This document shows positions 51,357 through 59,423 of a stretch of DNA of 64,000 bases, in pieces. Made by a program: the position numbers and the translations under genes. Location of the stretch: assembly GCA_041747435.1 (NCBI GenBank), contig JBGTFE010000090.1:13668-77667 (forward strand), written 5' to 3'. Each line of letters starts with the position of its first letter. Positions within the stretch are counted from its first letter, which is position 1. Under the pieces are notes generated by a model. That model was not told where the DNA came from. It saw only the letters and a list, made by a program, of their open reading frames with translations, and searched no databases. Source of the stretch: JBGTFE01 sp041747435 (lineage in GTDB: Bacteria > Acidobacteriota > Blastocatellia > Pyrinomonadales > Pyrinomonadaceae).

Positions 51357-51686
51357 TTACATCGAAACTTTGTCGTGCGCGTTGTGCGATTGGATGCCGT
51401 GAATTAGCGACGCGCCGCCGCGAATTGCCGACGCGAGGTGCATAGCTTCGGTCATCTGTTCCATATTCGAGCCGTTTTCCAGACTCGAATTCGTAAATGC
51501 CTCGATGCAATACGGGCATTGCACCGTTACGGCAACCGCCAAACCAATTAAAGCCTTTTCGCGTTTCGACAACGCGCCTTCTTCCTGACACGCCTGATAC
51601 CACGCGAGAAATTTTTCAAATAGTTCCGGTTTATATTTGGCGATGTCGCCGAATCTCTGCAAATCTTCTTCGTTGTAATAATGCAT
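51357..51686 (-). CDS. AhpD-like (carboxymuconolactone decarboxylase) protein of arsenosugar cluster
   Basis: About 109 residues from the ATG at 51686. The AhpD-like core contains KREKALIGLAVAVTVQCPYCIEAFTNSSLENG with the CxxC plus downstream helix, and AIRGGASLIHGIQSHN at the end. Members of this type occur next to arsS and arsM and are annotated as arsenosugar-associated peroxidase-like proteins. It probably handles a thiol or peroxide step; the exact reaction is unknown. A TTG at 51710 would add eight residues. It lies between the DinB-like gene and arsS with almost no gaps. Confidence 0.85.
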   Translation of the reverse strand: MHYYNEEDLQRFGDIAKYKPELFEKFLAWYQACQEEGALSKREKALIGLAVAVTVQCPYCIEAFTNSSLENGSNMEQMTEAMHLASAIRGGASLIHGIQSHNAHDKVSM

Positions 51687-51711
51687 ATAATTTTGAGTTT
51701 CAGGTTTCAAA

Positions 51712-52212
51712 TTAGCTTTCGGAATTTTGAAATTTCAATAAAAATTTTTCGATCTGACGGCGATGACGCAAAATGTGAACTATCGCGTGTTCAAAAAGTT
51801 GGTCAATGTTGTATGTTACGTCCCAACGAGTTTTGAAATAAATATTTTCCATTTCTTCATCCGTTATTGAACGTTCGCCTTCAAAAATCGCGGCTGTGTA
51901 AGCAAGCATTTTATCGATCTCGCCGCCGATTTCCGTCTGCGGAATCTGCCTGTCTTCGACGGGCAAAGCGTCCATCGGAAGCGCGTCGCGGATATATTTT
52001 GAATAACCGTAACCGGCGCGGACGACGTGATTCATAATCACCGCAATCGAACAGCAATGCTCGCTCTCGCCCTCGACGATGCGCGAATAATCGTCCGCGC
52101 TGACGCTTTGCAAAACCGATTTTAATTCAAACGCCGCCTTTTCGTATTCGTCCATCAACGCGCCCGTTGCCCCTTTTCGATAATCTTCTAAGTTTTTCTT
52201 TTGCGGTGTCAT
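51712..52212 (-). CDS. DinB-like four-helix protein in the arsenosugar operon
   Basis: 166 residues, predicted all-helical. Metal-ligand-like histidines are visible: HCCSIAVIMNHVVRAGYG in the N-terminal half and FEHAIVHILRHRRQIEKFL near the end (H-x3-H-x3-H), the pattern of DinB/YfiT-like proteins, which bind a divalent metal and often act as thiol-dependent transferases. Its place between arsM and the AhpD-like gene suggests a thiol or arsenic-transfer role, which is inference. It follows a 196-base palindromic repeat. Confidence 0.7.
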   Translation of the reverse strand: MTPQKKNLEDYRKGATGALMDEYEKAAFELKSVLQSVSADDYSRIVEGESEHCCSIAVIMNHVVRAGYGYSKYIRDALPMDALPVEDRQIPQTEIGGEIDKMLAYTAAIFEGERSITDEEMENIYFKTRWDVTYNIDQLFEHAIVHILRHRRQIEKFLLKFQNSES

Positions 52213-52225
52213 TAAAAAATAACTT

Positions 52226-52421
52226 ATAAATTGCCACTAGCTTTAGCTAGTGGGTTGGTAATTGAAATCTCAGAAAGGCTTTAGCCAAATAACAAAAATA
52301 AAAATTATTCCTTACAGCTTTAGCTAAAGCTAAATCGGATGATTGATTTGTTTCCGAATTTTGGCTAAAGCCTCTTTTTTTATTCTCACGAGTCCACTAG
52401 CTGAAGCTAGTGGCAATTTAT
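52226..52421. repeat. Nested palindromic element (CCACTAGCT arms) between arsM and DinB-like gene
   Basis: Outer arms ATAAATTGCCACTAGCTTTA... and ...AGCTAGTGGCAATTTAT are inverted over about 28 bases with one mismatch. Each arm is itself a palindrome (CCACTAGCT/AGCTAGTGG). Inside lies a further GGCTTTAGCC/GGCTAAAGCC pair and a TTTAGCTAAAGCTAAA palindrome. It begins about nine bases from the arsM stop and ends about 13 bases before the DinB-like start, filling the gap; no gene is present. Confidence 0.8.
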
Positions 52422-52430
52422 GAGCAACCT

Positions 52431-53591
52431 TTAACAACAATCTCCTCCGTCGCCGCACATTTCGCATGACAGATCGGTTAAATTATATTCCAAACCTTTC
52501 GTCTCGCGCGGATGACGTTTGGCAGTTCGGCGGCAGTCGAATTCTTTTGCGTCTTCCAAATTTATATTTTCAATCGGCTCGATCGGAATAATTTGATCTT
52601 TATACGGCTCTTTAGAATAAATCTGAAAAGTCTTGTCGCAAACCGCCATTCTTGCCCCGCGTTCTAAAATATGCCCGTCGTCGTCAATTACTTTTTTCCA
52701 CGGTCCTTTGTAAATTACGGCTTGATTGCGTTCCCAACACGCGCCTTGTTTGCCTTTGTAGGCGACGATCGTTACCGAACGAAACTCGATGCCTTCGACG
52801 ACGCGCCACGGCTTTTCATCGCGTTTGACGATTTCCATTCCGTAAAATCCGGCGCGTTCAAACGCTTCGATAAACAAATCTTCACGAAACGCGCCCGAAA
52901 TACAACCGCTCCATAATTCAGGATCGTTTTGCAGATGTTCGGGAACATCTTCGTCCGCTACAATGTCGCTGATTGCAACTCGTCAGCCTTTTTTGAGAAC
53001 GCGAAACATTTCTGCAAACATTTGTTCCTTAAATTCCGGTTTGACGAGATTTAAAACGCAATTGGACAAAATGACATCGATCGAGTCATCTTCGATCAAC
53101 GGTTTTTCCGCTTTCGATTTTGCGACAAAAGATTCGTATTCAAAAAAATCGTCCGCCGTTTTGATCGGATTTTTTTCCAAATATTCATCAACCAAATTCA
53201 AATCGAGTTTCAAATCCTGAATTTTCCCGTAACGAAATTCCGTGTTGCCGTAACCGATCTTCTGCGCCAATTCGTCGCGGTATTTATTCGCCAAAGCGAG
53301 CATTTCCGTGTTCGTATCAACGCCGATGACTTTGCCGTTTTCGCCGACAATCTGCGAAGCGATATAGCAAATTTTCCCGCCGCCCGAACCTAAATCCAAA
53401 ACAGTTTCGCCCGTTTTTACAAATTTCGACGGATCGCCGCAGCCGTAATCGCGTTCGATGATCTCGGCAGGCAAAACCCGCAAATACTGCGGATCGTATT
53501 CGACCGGACAGCAGAGTGCTTCTTCTTTTTCCTGCGATGCCGCGCCGTAACGCGCTCGAACCGCGCTTTCAATTTCAAAATCGTATGCCAT
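52431..53591 (-). pseudogene. arsM: Arsenite S-adenosylmethyltransferase interrupted by in-frame TGA
   Basis: ArsM methylates As(III) with SAM. The first 202 codons (53591-52983) give ALCCPVEYD, the SAM site VLDLGSGGGKICYIAS, GVDTNTEML, and ILSNCVLNL, ending at MFRVLKKG then TGA (52985-52983). The frame then stays open to 52431 with RVAISDIVADEDVP, WSGCISGAFRED and a Cys-rich end CEMCGDGGDCC. The expected motif is LKKGGR, so TGA most simply replaces GGA (Gly). All three arsenic-binding Cys (about 27/28, 178, 230) exist only if the stop is read through. Alternatives: sequencing error, recent nonsense mutation, or recoding. Confidence 0.85.
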
Positions 53592-53628
53592 ATCTACTCC
53601 ACGTTCAAAAAAAGTTAAAATCTAGTGA

Positions 53629-54312
53629 ATGAATCGTTCAATGATCATTATGGCAAAAGTTCCGCGAGCGGGAAACGTCAAAACCCGCTTGGAAGGTTTT
53701 CTCTCGCCCGCAACGTGCCGAACTCTAGCCGAAAGTTTTTTGCAAGATGCTGTGATCAAAGCAAGATCGGTTTGCGACAATATTTTTATCGCGTTTTTTC
53801 CATCGGAAGAAATTGAAGCACTGCGAGAGCTTTTGCCATTTGAGTCAAATTTCATCCCGCAAGATGGCGAAACGCTCGGCGACCGAATGGGCGGCGCGTT
53901 TCGCCACGTTTACGAAAACGGGGCGACAAATACGGTAATGATCGGAACGGACAGTCCGACTCTTCCTCACGATCATATTGAATCGGCATTCGGAAGTTTG
54001 GAAACCGGAACGGATGTCGTTTTGGGAAATGCCGAAGACGGCGGAATTTATCTCATCGGAATGCGTAAATTACACCAGGAAATTTTCACCGGTGTGGCGT
54101 GGAGTTCGCCTCAAACCGCCGCCGAGATCATTCGGAATGTAGCCGCGTTGAATTTAACGCTTGAGCATACGCCTGTTTGGTACGATATTGACGAACCGAG
54201 CGATTTGATTTTTCTGAGAAACGAGCTGCTGCAGGATGAAAACGCGCGGCGGCGCGCTCCCGCGAGTTTTCAATGGGTTGTCGAGAATGCGGATCTATTT
54301 GATTCGACGTAA
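53629..54312 (+). CDS. Arsenosugar-type glycosyltransferase (DUF2064, TIGR04282 type)
   Basis: 227 residues of the DUF2064 GT-A-like family: MIIMAKVPRAGNVKTRL at the N-terminus, GETLGDRMGGAFRHVYENGA, VMIGTDSPTLPHDHIESAF, VVLGNAEDGGIYLIGMRK and TAAEIIRNV. This subfamily is linked to arsenosugar clusters and probably transfers or activates the sugar. It is divergent from arsM with only 37 bases between the starts, so the two share a promoter region. The first ATG (53629) is used; ATG 53641 is an alternative. Confidence 0.88.
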   Translation: MNRSMIIMAKVPRAGNVKTRLEGFLSPATCRTLAESFLQDAVIKARSVCDNIFIAFFPSEEIEALRELLPFESNFIPQDGETLGDRMGGAFRHVYENGATNTVMIGTDSPTLPHDHIESAFGSLETGTDVVLGNAEDGGIYLIGMRKLHQEIFTGVAWSSPQTAAEIIRNVAALNLTLEHTPVWYDIDEPSDLIFLRNELLQDENARRRAPASFQWVVENADLFDST

Positions 54313-54318
54313 ACGGCT

Positions 54319-55002
54319 CTAACGGATCGCTTTATAAAATTTCGCCAATTTATTCGGCGATACGCCAAGCCAATACAAAATTTGCAAGATCGACCAACGC
54401 GCGAACGTGAGCGCAAAACTTCGGTTTTCAAATCGGCGTGACGAACAAATAACTTTTTCTGCGAGATTTATCATTTTCCCTTCACGTTTCACGCGTCTTA
54501 TCAAATCCAAATCTTCAAAAAGCGGAAACGATTTGAAACCGCCGATTTTTTCATAAATTTCGCGCCGGATGAAAATCGCCGAATCGCCGTAGATCAGTCC
54601 GAAGCGCGCCAGCTGCGGATAAAGCCGCGTCAAAAAACGCGCGGCGCGGCGCGTTCCGTCAAAACAGATCGTAAAATTTCCGCCGACAATTCTTTTATCC
54701 CTAAGCGCATTTTGGATTTCTTCGATCGCGGTTGCCGGCGGAATCGCGTCGGCGTGAAGAAACCACAAAATTTCGCCCGTCGCCTCGCTCGCGCCAGCGT
54801 GCATCTGCGTTCCTCGCCCGCGTTTCGCGCGTAAAATTCGAACGCCGAAACTTTCGGCAATTCGTACGGTTTCGTCCGCGCTTCCGCCGTCAACAAGGAT
54901 CGTTTCGGCTTCGTCGCCGAATAATTTCACGGCTTCGAGCGTCGGCTTTATCGAATCTGCTTCGTTGAGCGCCGGGATAATTATCGAAACGGCAAATTTC
55001 AT
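54319..55002 (-). CDS. Arsenosugar-type family 2 glycosyltransferase (TIGR04283 type)
   Basis: 227 residues from ATG 55002. GT2 motifs: VSIIIPALNEADSIKPTLEAV, ETILVDGGSADETVRIAESFG, LRAKRGRGTQMHAGASEATG, WFLHADAIPP (DxD-like His-Ala-Asp), and RREIYEKIGGFKSFPLFEDLDLIRRVKREG with the acceptor-side Glu-Asp. Enzymes of this type occur beside ArsS/ArsM and probably decorate the arsenosugar. Its ATG overlaps the stop of the upstream desaturase gene (ATGA). It converges on the DUF2064 gene. Confidence 0.9.
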   Translation of the reverse strand: MKFAVSIIIPALNEADSIKPTLEAVKLFGDEAETILVDGGSADETVRIAESFGVRILRAKRGRGTQMHAGASEATGEILWFLHADAIPPATAIEEIQNALRDKRIVGGNFTICFDGTRRAARFLTRLYPQLARFGLIYGDSAIFIRREIYEKIGGFKSFPLFEDLDLIRRVKREGKMINLAEKVICSSRRFENRSFALTFARWSILQILYWLGVSPNKLAKFYKAIR

Positions 55003-55847
55003 TTCAAAGTGCCTTTCTTCACGGGTTCGGATTGCGGCAATTGCCAATGAGGTCTTTGTTTTTCAAACGGCATCGCCAAAATTTTGGCTAGATCCACTTG
55101 CCGCGGCTCGCGGTAAGCCGGAACGCCGATGATTATTTCCGATTGGCTGACATCGGTTTTCAAAGTGCCGTGAAGCCGATCCCAAATGGTCAGACCGCTC
55201 GACCAATTTGAATCCGTTTCGTCGCGGCGGTTCGAATGATGAATGCCGTGAAGACGCGGCGTAACGATAAATGGCATCAATTTTTTTTCTAGTCTTCGTG
55301 GCAGTTCGAGATTTGAATGGTGAAATATGATGGAAGGAAAAAGAAACATCTGCCAAGCAGAAAACGAACGGGGGGAAACGCCGATAAAAAGAATTTGCGC
55401 GCCCCGCCACGCGACCGAAATCATGATTTCGGCAAAGTGAAATCTGAGCGCGGTCGAAGCGTCCAGATCCAAATCAATGTGATGAACCGAGTGAAACCGC
55501 CATAAAAACGGAACGCGATGCGTCAGAACGTGCCACAAATACAAAGTATAATCGAGCAGCACGACCGCCGCCAGATGTTCCAGAAATCGCGGCAATCTTA
55601 TAAATTTGAGCAGACCGATCTGCTTTCTTTCGACCAGTTTTGTCAGCCGCCCGACGACCGGACGTTCCACTATTTCAAGAGCTATTGCCGACAGCAAAGC
55701 AACGGCAAGATTTCGCGCGTTGCGAATTATTTTGGACTCGACCGAACGGCGAAGCGGACGGCGCTTTTCAAGAAAATATATTACGCCGAACGCGCCCAGC
55801 ACCGCTGCGCCACCGACAAGTTTTTTGATTATTCCGCCTTTTTTCAT
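54999..55847 (-). CDS. Sterol desaturase / fatty acid hydroxylase family protein
   Basis: 282 residues with four to five membrane helices. Diiron histidine boxes are visible: WHVLTH (HxxxH), RFHSVHH (HxxHH), FHHSN and LHGIHHSNRRDETDSNW. These membrane enzymes hydroxylate or desaturate lipids using O2. Its ATGA overlap with the arsenosugar-type glycosyltransferase suggests a lipid tail in the pathway, as in arsenolipids; this is inferred from position. An uncharged general lipid hydroxylase is the simpler alternative. Confidence 0.85.
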   Translation of the reverse strand: MKKGGIIKKLVGGAAVLGAFGVIYFLEKRRPLRRSVESKIIRNARNLAVALLSAIALEIVERPVVGRLTKLVERKQIGLLKFIRLPRFLEHLAAVVLLDYTLYLWHVLTHRVPFLWRFHSVHHIDLDLDASTALRFHFAEIMISVAWRGAQILFIGVSPRSFSAWQMFLFPSIIFHHSNLELPRRLEKKLMPFIVTPRLHGIHHSNRRDETDSNWSSGLTIWDRLHGTLKTDVSQSEIIIGVPAYREPRQVDLAKILAMPFEKQRPHWQLPQSEPVKKGTLK

Positions 55848-55927
55848 TGACCGAAAACTTCCGCTAAATTTCAGAAACTGTTAATCTTATTCCATCATAA
55901 AGCAATTTTCGGAGCAATTGAAAGAAA

Positions 55928-56995
55928 ATGAAACCGAATGACGAAAACGGCAAACTTCCGACCGGCGAACGACCTTTCCGCGCGCTGATAATTTCCGGCT
56001 CAAATCGCCGCCAATATAATTGTCCCGGTGTCGATTCAAAAGCGCGTACGCTGATGCTCAGAATGGCTGAAAAATTACCTTCGACGTGGGAAATCGATTA
56101 CGAAGATCTAGGAAATGTCTATGCGCGCGCGCACATTGCCAGCTGCAATGCATGCGTTTCGACCTCGATGGCACTTTGCGTTTATCCGTGCAACTGTTAC
56201 GCAAAAAACTCAAAGCTCGAACCAGATCTGATGTGGGATTTGGATCTGTACGCGCGGCTTGATCTGGCTGACGCCTGGGCTTTTATCGCGCCGGTAAATT
56301 GGTATGCGCCGACTTCGAATCTCAAACTGATGTTCGATCGGCTGGTTTGCGCTTCTGGCGGAAATCCGCGCGAAGATCTGATCGAACATAAAAATCCGGA
56401 GCTGGCGATGAAGCTCGAACATTCCGAAGAATGGGAAAAACTATCGCAAAATCATCTTGAAGGACGGACAGCCGCGTTTTTTTGTTACGGCGACGGCGGC
56501 GGTGATGAACTCGACGAATCAGGCAGACCAAAGATCTTAAAGCACAAAAGCTATTTCGACCCGGATGAAGAACCTTTTGAAAACGAGCGCGATACATACG
56601 CGCCGATTGTCTGGCAATGCCGTTACAGCGGCATCGAAGTTCCCGACCATTTGTGGCGCTACGAAGAATTCGGTCACGGCAAAAAATATTCCGACAACCA
56701 AGCCGAAGATATGGCGACCGACACGGATGTCTTCGACAAATTCGATGGATTTGTCGAGGCTTTTGCCGAATTTGTCGAACAAAAAGGAAAGGTCGAGCCA
56801 AGCGAATATCGCGCTTTTGGATACGAACCGCCATCGCATTTGTGGGATGACGTAAAACTGCAATGGCGCGAAAAGCGGATCGCGCTCGGCTATCCGCCAA
56901 AGAATTCGTCGCCCGCCGAACAAAAAGAACTGGGAATTAACGTAGATGAAACGCTGAATCCATGGAAAAGCGAAGGCGAAAAACTTCGCGAATAG
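55928..56995 (+). CDS. Flavodoxin-fold NAD(P)H-dependent oxidoreductase-like protein
   Basis: 355 residues. The N-terminal flavodoxin-like fold carries FRALIISGSNRRQYNCPGVD (phosphate-binding SGS), a Cys-rich segment HIASCNACVSTSMALCVYPC, and WAFIAPVNWYAPTSNLKLMFDRL as in iron-sulfur flavoprotein or NADPH:FMN reductase families. The C-terminal half is a large charged extension (about 180-355) without a known domain. ArsH also has this fold, but it is shorter and the match is not close. It lies beside the arsenosugar genes, divergent from the hydroxylase, so a redox link is possible but unproven. Confidence 0.72.
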   Translation: MKPNDENGKLPTGERPFRALIISGSNRRQYNCPGVDSKARTLMLRMAEKLPSTWEIDYEDLGNVYARAHIASCNACVSTSMALCVYPCNCYAKNSKLEPDLMWDLDLYARLDLADAWAFIAPVNWYAPTSNLKLMFDRLVCASGGNPREDLIEHKNPELAMKLEHSEEWEKLSQNHLEGRTAAFFCYGDGGGDELDESGRPKILKHKSYFDPDEEPFENERDTYAPIVWQCRYSGIEVPDHLWRYEEFGHGKKYSDNQAEDMATDTDVFDKFDGFVEAFAEFVEQKGKVEPSEYRAFGYEPPSHLWDDVKLQWREKRIALGYPPKNSSPAEQKELGINVDETLNPWKSEGEKLRE

Positions 56996-57089
56996 TCTGG
57001 AAATGAACAACGAAACATCCAAACTAATGGCGATCTGAAGCATCTTAATCGACGAGGAAATCAAAAAAATCAACTAAAGTTTTGAATTT

Positions 57090-58592
57090 ATGAAACGAAA
57101 TTCATTTTTGCTGATCTTATTTTTCGCTTTGCTTGCTTCGAGTGTTCCGGCGCAATCGCCCGCCAAAATTCTAAAACAGGCGGAAAAGGCGCTCGGCGGC
57201 ACAAAAGCTCTCCAAAAAATCCGAAGTCGACAAAAAACCGGCACGATCGTAAATGTCAGGGACGCTTCGAGCGGCACTTTCGCTATTCAAACATCGCAGC
57301 CGAATTTTTATAACGAAAGCTTTGATCTAAACGGTTTTGAAACCGAATCTGGCTTTAACGGCAAATCGGGCTGGACGCGCGATTCGCGCAGCGGTTTGAA
57401 AACGCTCACAGGCGCGGCAAGCCGAAGTCTTCAGGCGGAAGCAAATTTCAGAAACTCGCTGTGGCTAAACTATAAAAAGGAAAAATCAAAGATCGTTTCA
57501 TGCGGGCGAATTGAAATTGACGGAAAACCGGCTAATTGTGTCAGTTTGATAGCCGCGAACGGCATTTCGCTAAAGATATTTTTTGACGCGGCGAGCAATC
57601 TACTTGTTCGCGAGGAAATTCCGACGGGAGACGAGCCGAAAATTTTTGAATATCGCGATTATAAACCGGTCAACGGCATTCAGGAAGCGTTTTCCGTTAC
57701 TGCCAAAATGGGCGAAGATTCTTATGATATAAAATTCGAAAAAATAATTCACAATGCGCAGATCGCCAAAACCGAGTTCGACTTTCCGAATCTCGCCGGC
57801 AAGCCGCTACCGGATATTTCCGCACTTTTGAATCAGTTGCAAGAGAATGAGGACAAGACCGAGGCGATCCTTGAAAACTATTCTTACACGCAAAAGACCG
57901 TTATGCGCGAGCTCGCCAAAGATGGCGTTTTGCGCGAAAAAGAATCGGAAATATATCAGCTTTCGTTTTATAAAGGCTACCGAATTCGCCGTCTGATCGA
58001 AAAAAACGGCAAGCCCCTAAGCGCAAAAGATCAGGCGGACGAAGACGAAAAAGTTCAGAAAAATCTAGCCGAGATCGAAAAGAAGATCGCCCGAAAAGAA
58101 GCGAAGGGCGAAACCGCTGAGGATAACGATCGACGGATTTCGGTCGCCGAAGTTTTACGCGCTTCCCTGCTTAAGAATCCGCGCCGCGAGCGATTTCGAG
58201 GACGCGACGTCGTGGTTTTTGATTTTGAGCCGAATCCCGCGTTTGATATGAAAAACGCAAAAACGATGCTGAAATTTTTCGGCAAAGTGGGCGGCGTGAT
58301 GTGGATCGACGAAACGGACAAACAGGTTGCGCGGCTCGAAGGTTCGCTTTTTGAAAATTTTAAGATCGCCGGCGGCTTGCTCGCAAATCTCAAAAAGGGG
58401 GCGACTTTTTCGCTCGAACGGGAACGTATCAATGACGAGATCTGGCTTCCCTCGCTTACGGATATTAATATTTCCGTCAAGGTTTTTCTCGTTAAAGGAA
58501 TAAATCTAAATCAAAGTGTTCGCTCTTATGATTATCAGAAATTCAGAACCGAGGTTACCGATTCCAAAGTTGACGAAATCAAAAAGCCGTAA
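57090..58592 (+). CDS. Exported LolA/LolB-like protein
   Basis: 500 residues with a signal peptide (1-21). The first half has the pattern of 'outer membrane lipoprotein-sorting' proteins: ILKQAEKALGGTKALQKIRSRQKTGTI, GFETESGFNGKSGWTRDSR, and LREEIPTGDEPKIFEYRDYKPVNGIQ. The second half (about 250-500) repeats the theme: RFRGRDVVVFDFEPNPAF, GGVMWIDETDKQVARLEGSLFENFKIAGG and DEIWLPSLTDINI. Two domains of this type in one chain are uncommon. Function unknown; a lipid or lipoprotein carrier role is inferred. Confidence 0.7.
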   Translation: MKRNSFLLILFFALLASSVPAQSPAKILKQAEKALGGTKALQKIRSRQKTGTIVNVRDASSGTFAIQTSQPNFYNESFDLNGFETESGFNGKSGWTRDSRSGLKTLTGAASRSLQAEANFRNSLWLNYKKEKSKIVSCGRIEIDGKPANCVSLIAANGISLKIFFDAASNLLVREEIPTGDEPKIFEYRDYKPVNGIQEAFSVTAKMGEDSYDIKFEKIIHNAQIAKTEFDFPNLAGKPLPDISALLNQLQENEDKTEAILENYSYTQKTVMRELAKDGVLREKESEIYQLSFYKGYRIRRLIEKNGKPLSAKDQADEDEKVQKNLAEIEKKIARKEAKGETAEDNDRRISVAEVLRASLLKNPRRERFRGRDVVVFDFEPNPAFDMKNAKTMLKFFGKVGGVMWIDETDKQVARLEGSLFENFKIAGGLLANLKKGATFSLERERINDEIWLPSLTDINISVKVFLVKGINLNQSVRSYDYQKFRTEVTDSKVDEIKKP

Positions 58593-58623
58593 AAAATAGC
58601 CGGCTACCTTTCGATAACCGGCT
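58591..58623 (-). terminator. Candidate terminator of the sigma/PDZ operon
   Basis: AGCCGG/CCGGCT stem (58598-58603 with 58618-58623); on the minus strand it is followed by UUUUUU (58596-58591). It lies about 40 bases past the PDZ gene stop and at the end of the converging gene. Confidence 0.55.
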
Positions 58624-58660
58624 CAACGAGGAGGAACAGCGTTTTTCCGTTTTGGAAAAT

Positions 58661-59419
58661 TTATTGCAGCGCGATCTCGATCGTTTTTCCGTCGCGCAAA
58701 ACCGTGAGCTTTTTTCCTTCAAAAGAACTTTTCTGAACCGTTTCAGAGGCGATCTTTGTATCGTCAATCGCTTTGATCACGTCGTTCGGTTTAACATCCG
58801 CACGTTCGGCGACGCTATTTTGCGTGACGGACTGCACCCGCCATCCGCCGCGCGAAAGATTCGCTTCAATGCCGAGAAAGGACAGCATTTCTTTCACTGC
58901 CAGCGGCTGCAAATTCATAAAATCATTTGGCTTTTCGATCGATTTGTTCGGATCGAGACCCGGCGGATTAAATTTATTCGGAGCAGTAACGGCGGAATCG
59001 CGTGAGGCGTCGGATATCGGCGCGTTTGTTTTTGGTAGGGCGTTAGGTTTCGATTCTCTCCCAAAATTTTCAGCGCTTGCGCGATCAGAATTGACTATGA
59101 CCGCCGCTAGTGAATTTTCTGAAGGCTGGTCGGTAATTCTTTCGGCATTCGGTGTCGGATCCAGCGCAACTTGCGGCACGGATTCATCATTCACCGAAAA
59201 CAATCCGGCGACTACAAAAAAAGCGAACACGACGAGACCAAGTCCGAGCGGCGCAGCAATCCGCAGCGCCGGAAACGAACGCGGCTGGAAATCTTTCGGA
59301 TTTGCCGCGGCTATCCGCGCTTTCAGCCGAAAGTCGAAATCCTTCGGCGCCTCGACCTTTTTCAAACCGCCGAGCATTTGCCGAATTTTCTCATCTTCGT
59401 TTAAGTTTTTATTCGTCAT
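58661..59419 (-). CDS. Membrane anti-sigma-like protein with C-terminal PDZ domain
   Basis: 252 residues. A cytoplasmic N-terminus of about 50 residues (DEKIRQMLGGLKKVEAPKDF, RLKARIA) resembles anti-sigma leaders, though without a zinc-binding Cys/His set. One membrane helix (about 52-75) and a long disordered linker follow. A PDZ-like domain (about 165-252) reads SFLGIEANLSRGGWRVQSVTQNSVAERADVKPNDVIKAI and ends in LRDGKTIEIALQ. It starts four bases after the sigma-factor stop, so it is probably its regulator; the PDZ would sense periplasmic peptides or a protease (inference). Confidence 0.75.
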   Translation of the reverse strand: MTNKNLNEDEKIRQMLGGLKKVEAPKDFDFRLKARIAAANPKDFQPRSFPALRIAAPLGLGLVVFAFFVVAGLFSVNDESVPQVALDPTPNAERITDQPSENSLAAVIVNSDRASAENFGRESKPNALPKTNAPISDASRDSAVTAPNKFNPPGLDPNKSIEKPNDFMNLQPLAVKEMLSFLGIEANLSRGGWRVQSVTQNSVAERADVKPNDVIKAIDDTKIASETVQKSSFEGKKLTVLRDGKTIEIALQ

Positions 59420-59423
59420 ACAA

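Noticed and set aside
52226..52421. CRISPR-like repeats near the arsenic genes
   Set aside because: Only two inverted arms and inner palindromes; no direct repeats with spacers.
52975..53000. Selenocysteine at the TGA in arsM
   Set aside because: A stem of eight pairs follows the TGA, but its loop lacks clear bacterial SECIS features, and the residue replaced is a structural glycine. Nonsense mutation or base error is simpler.
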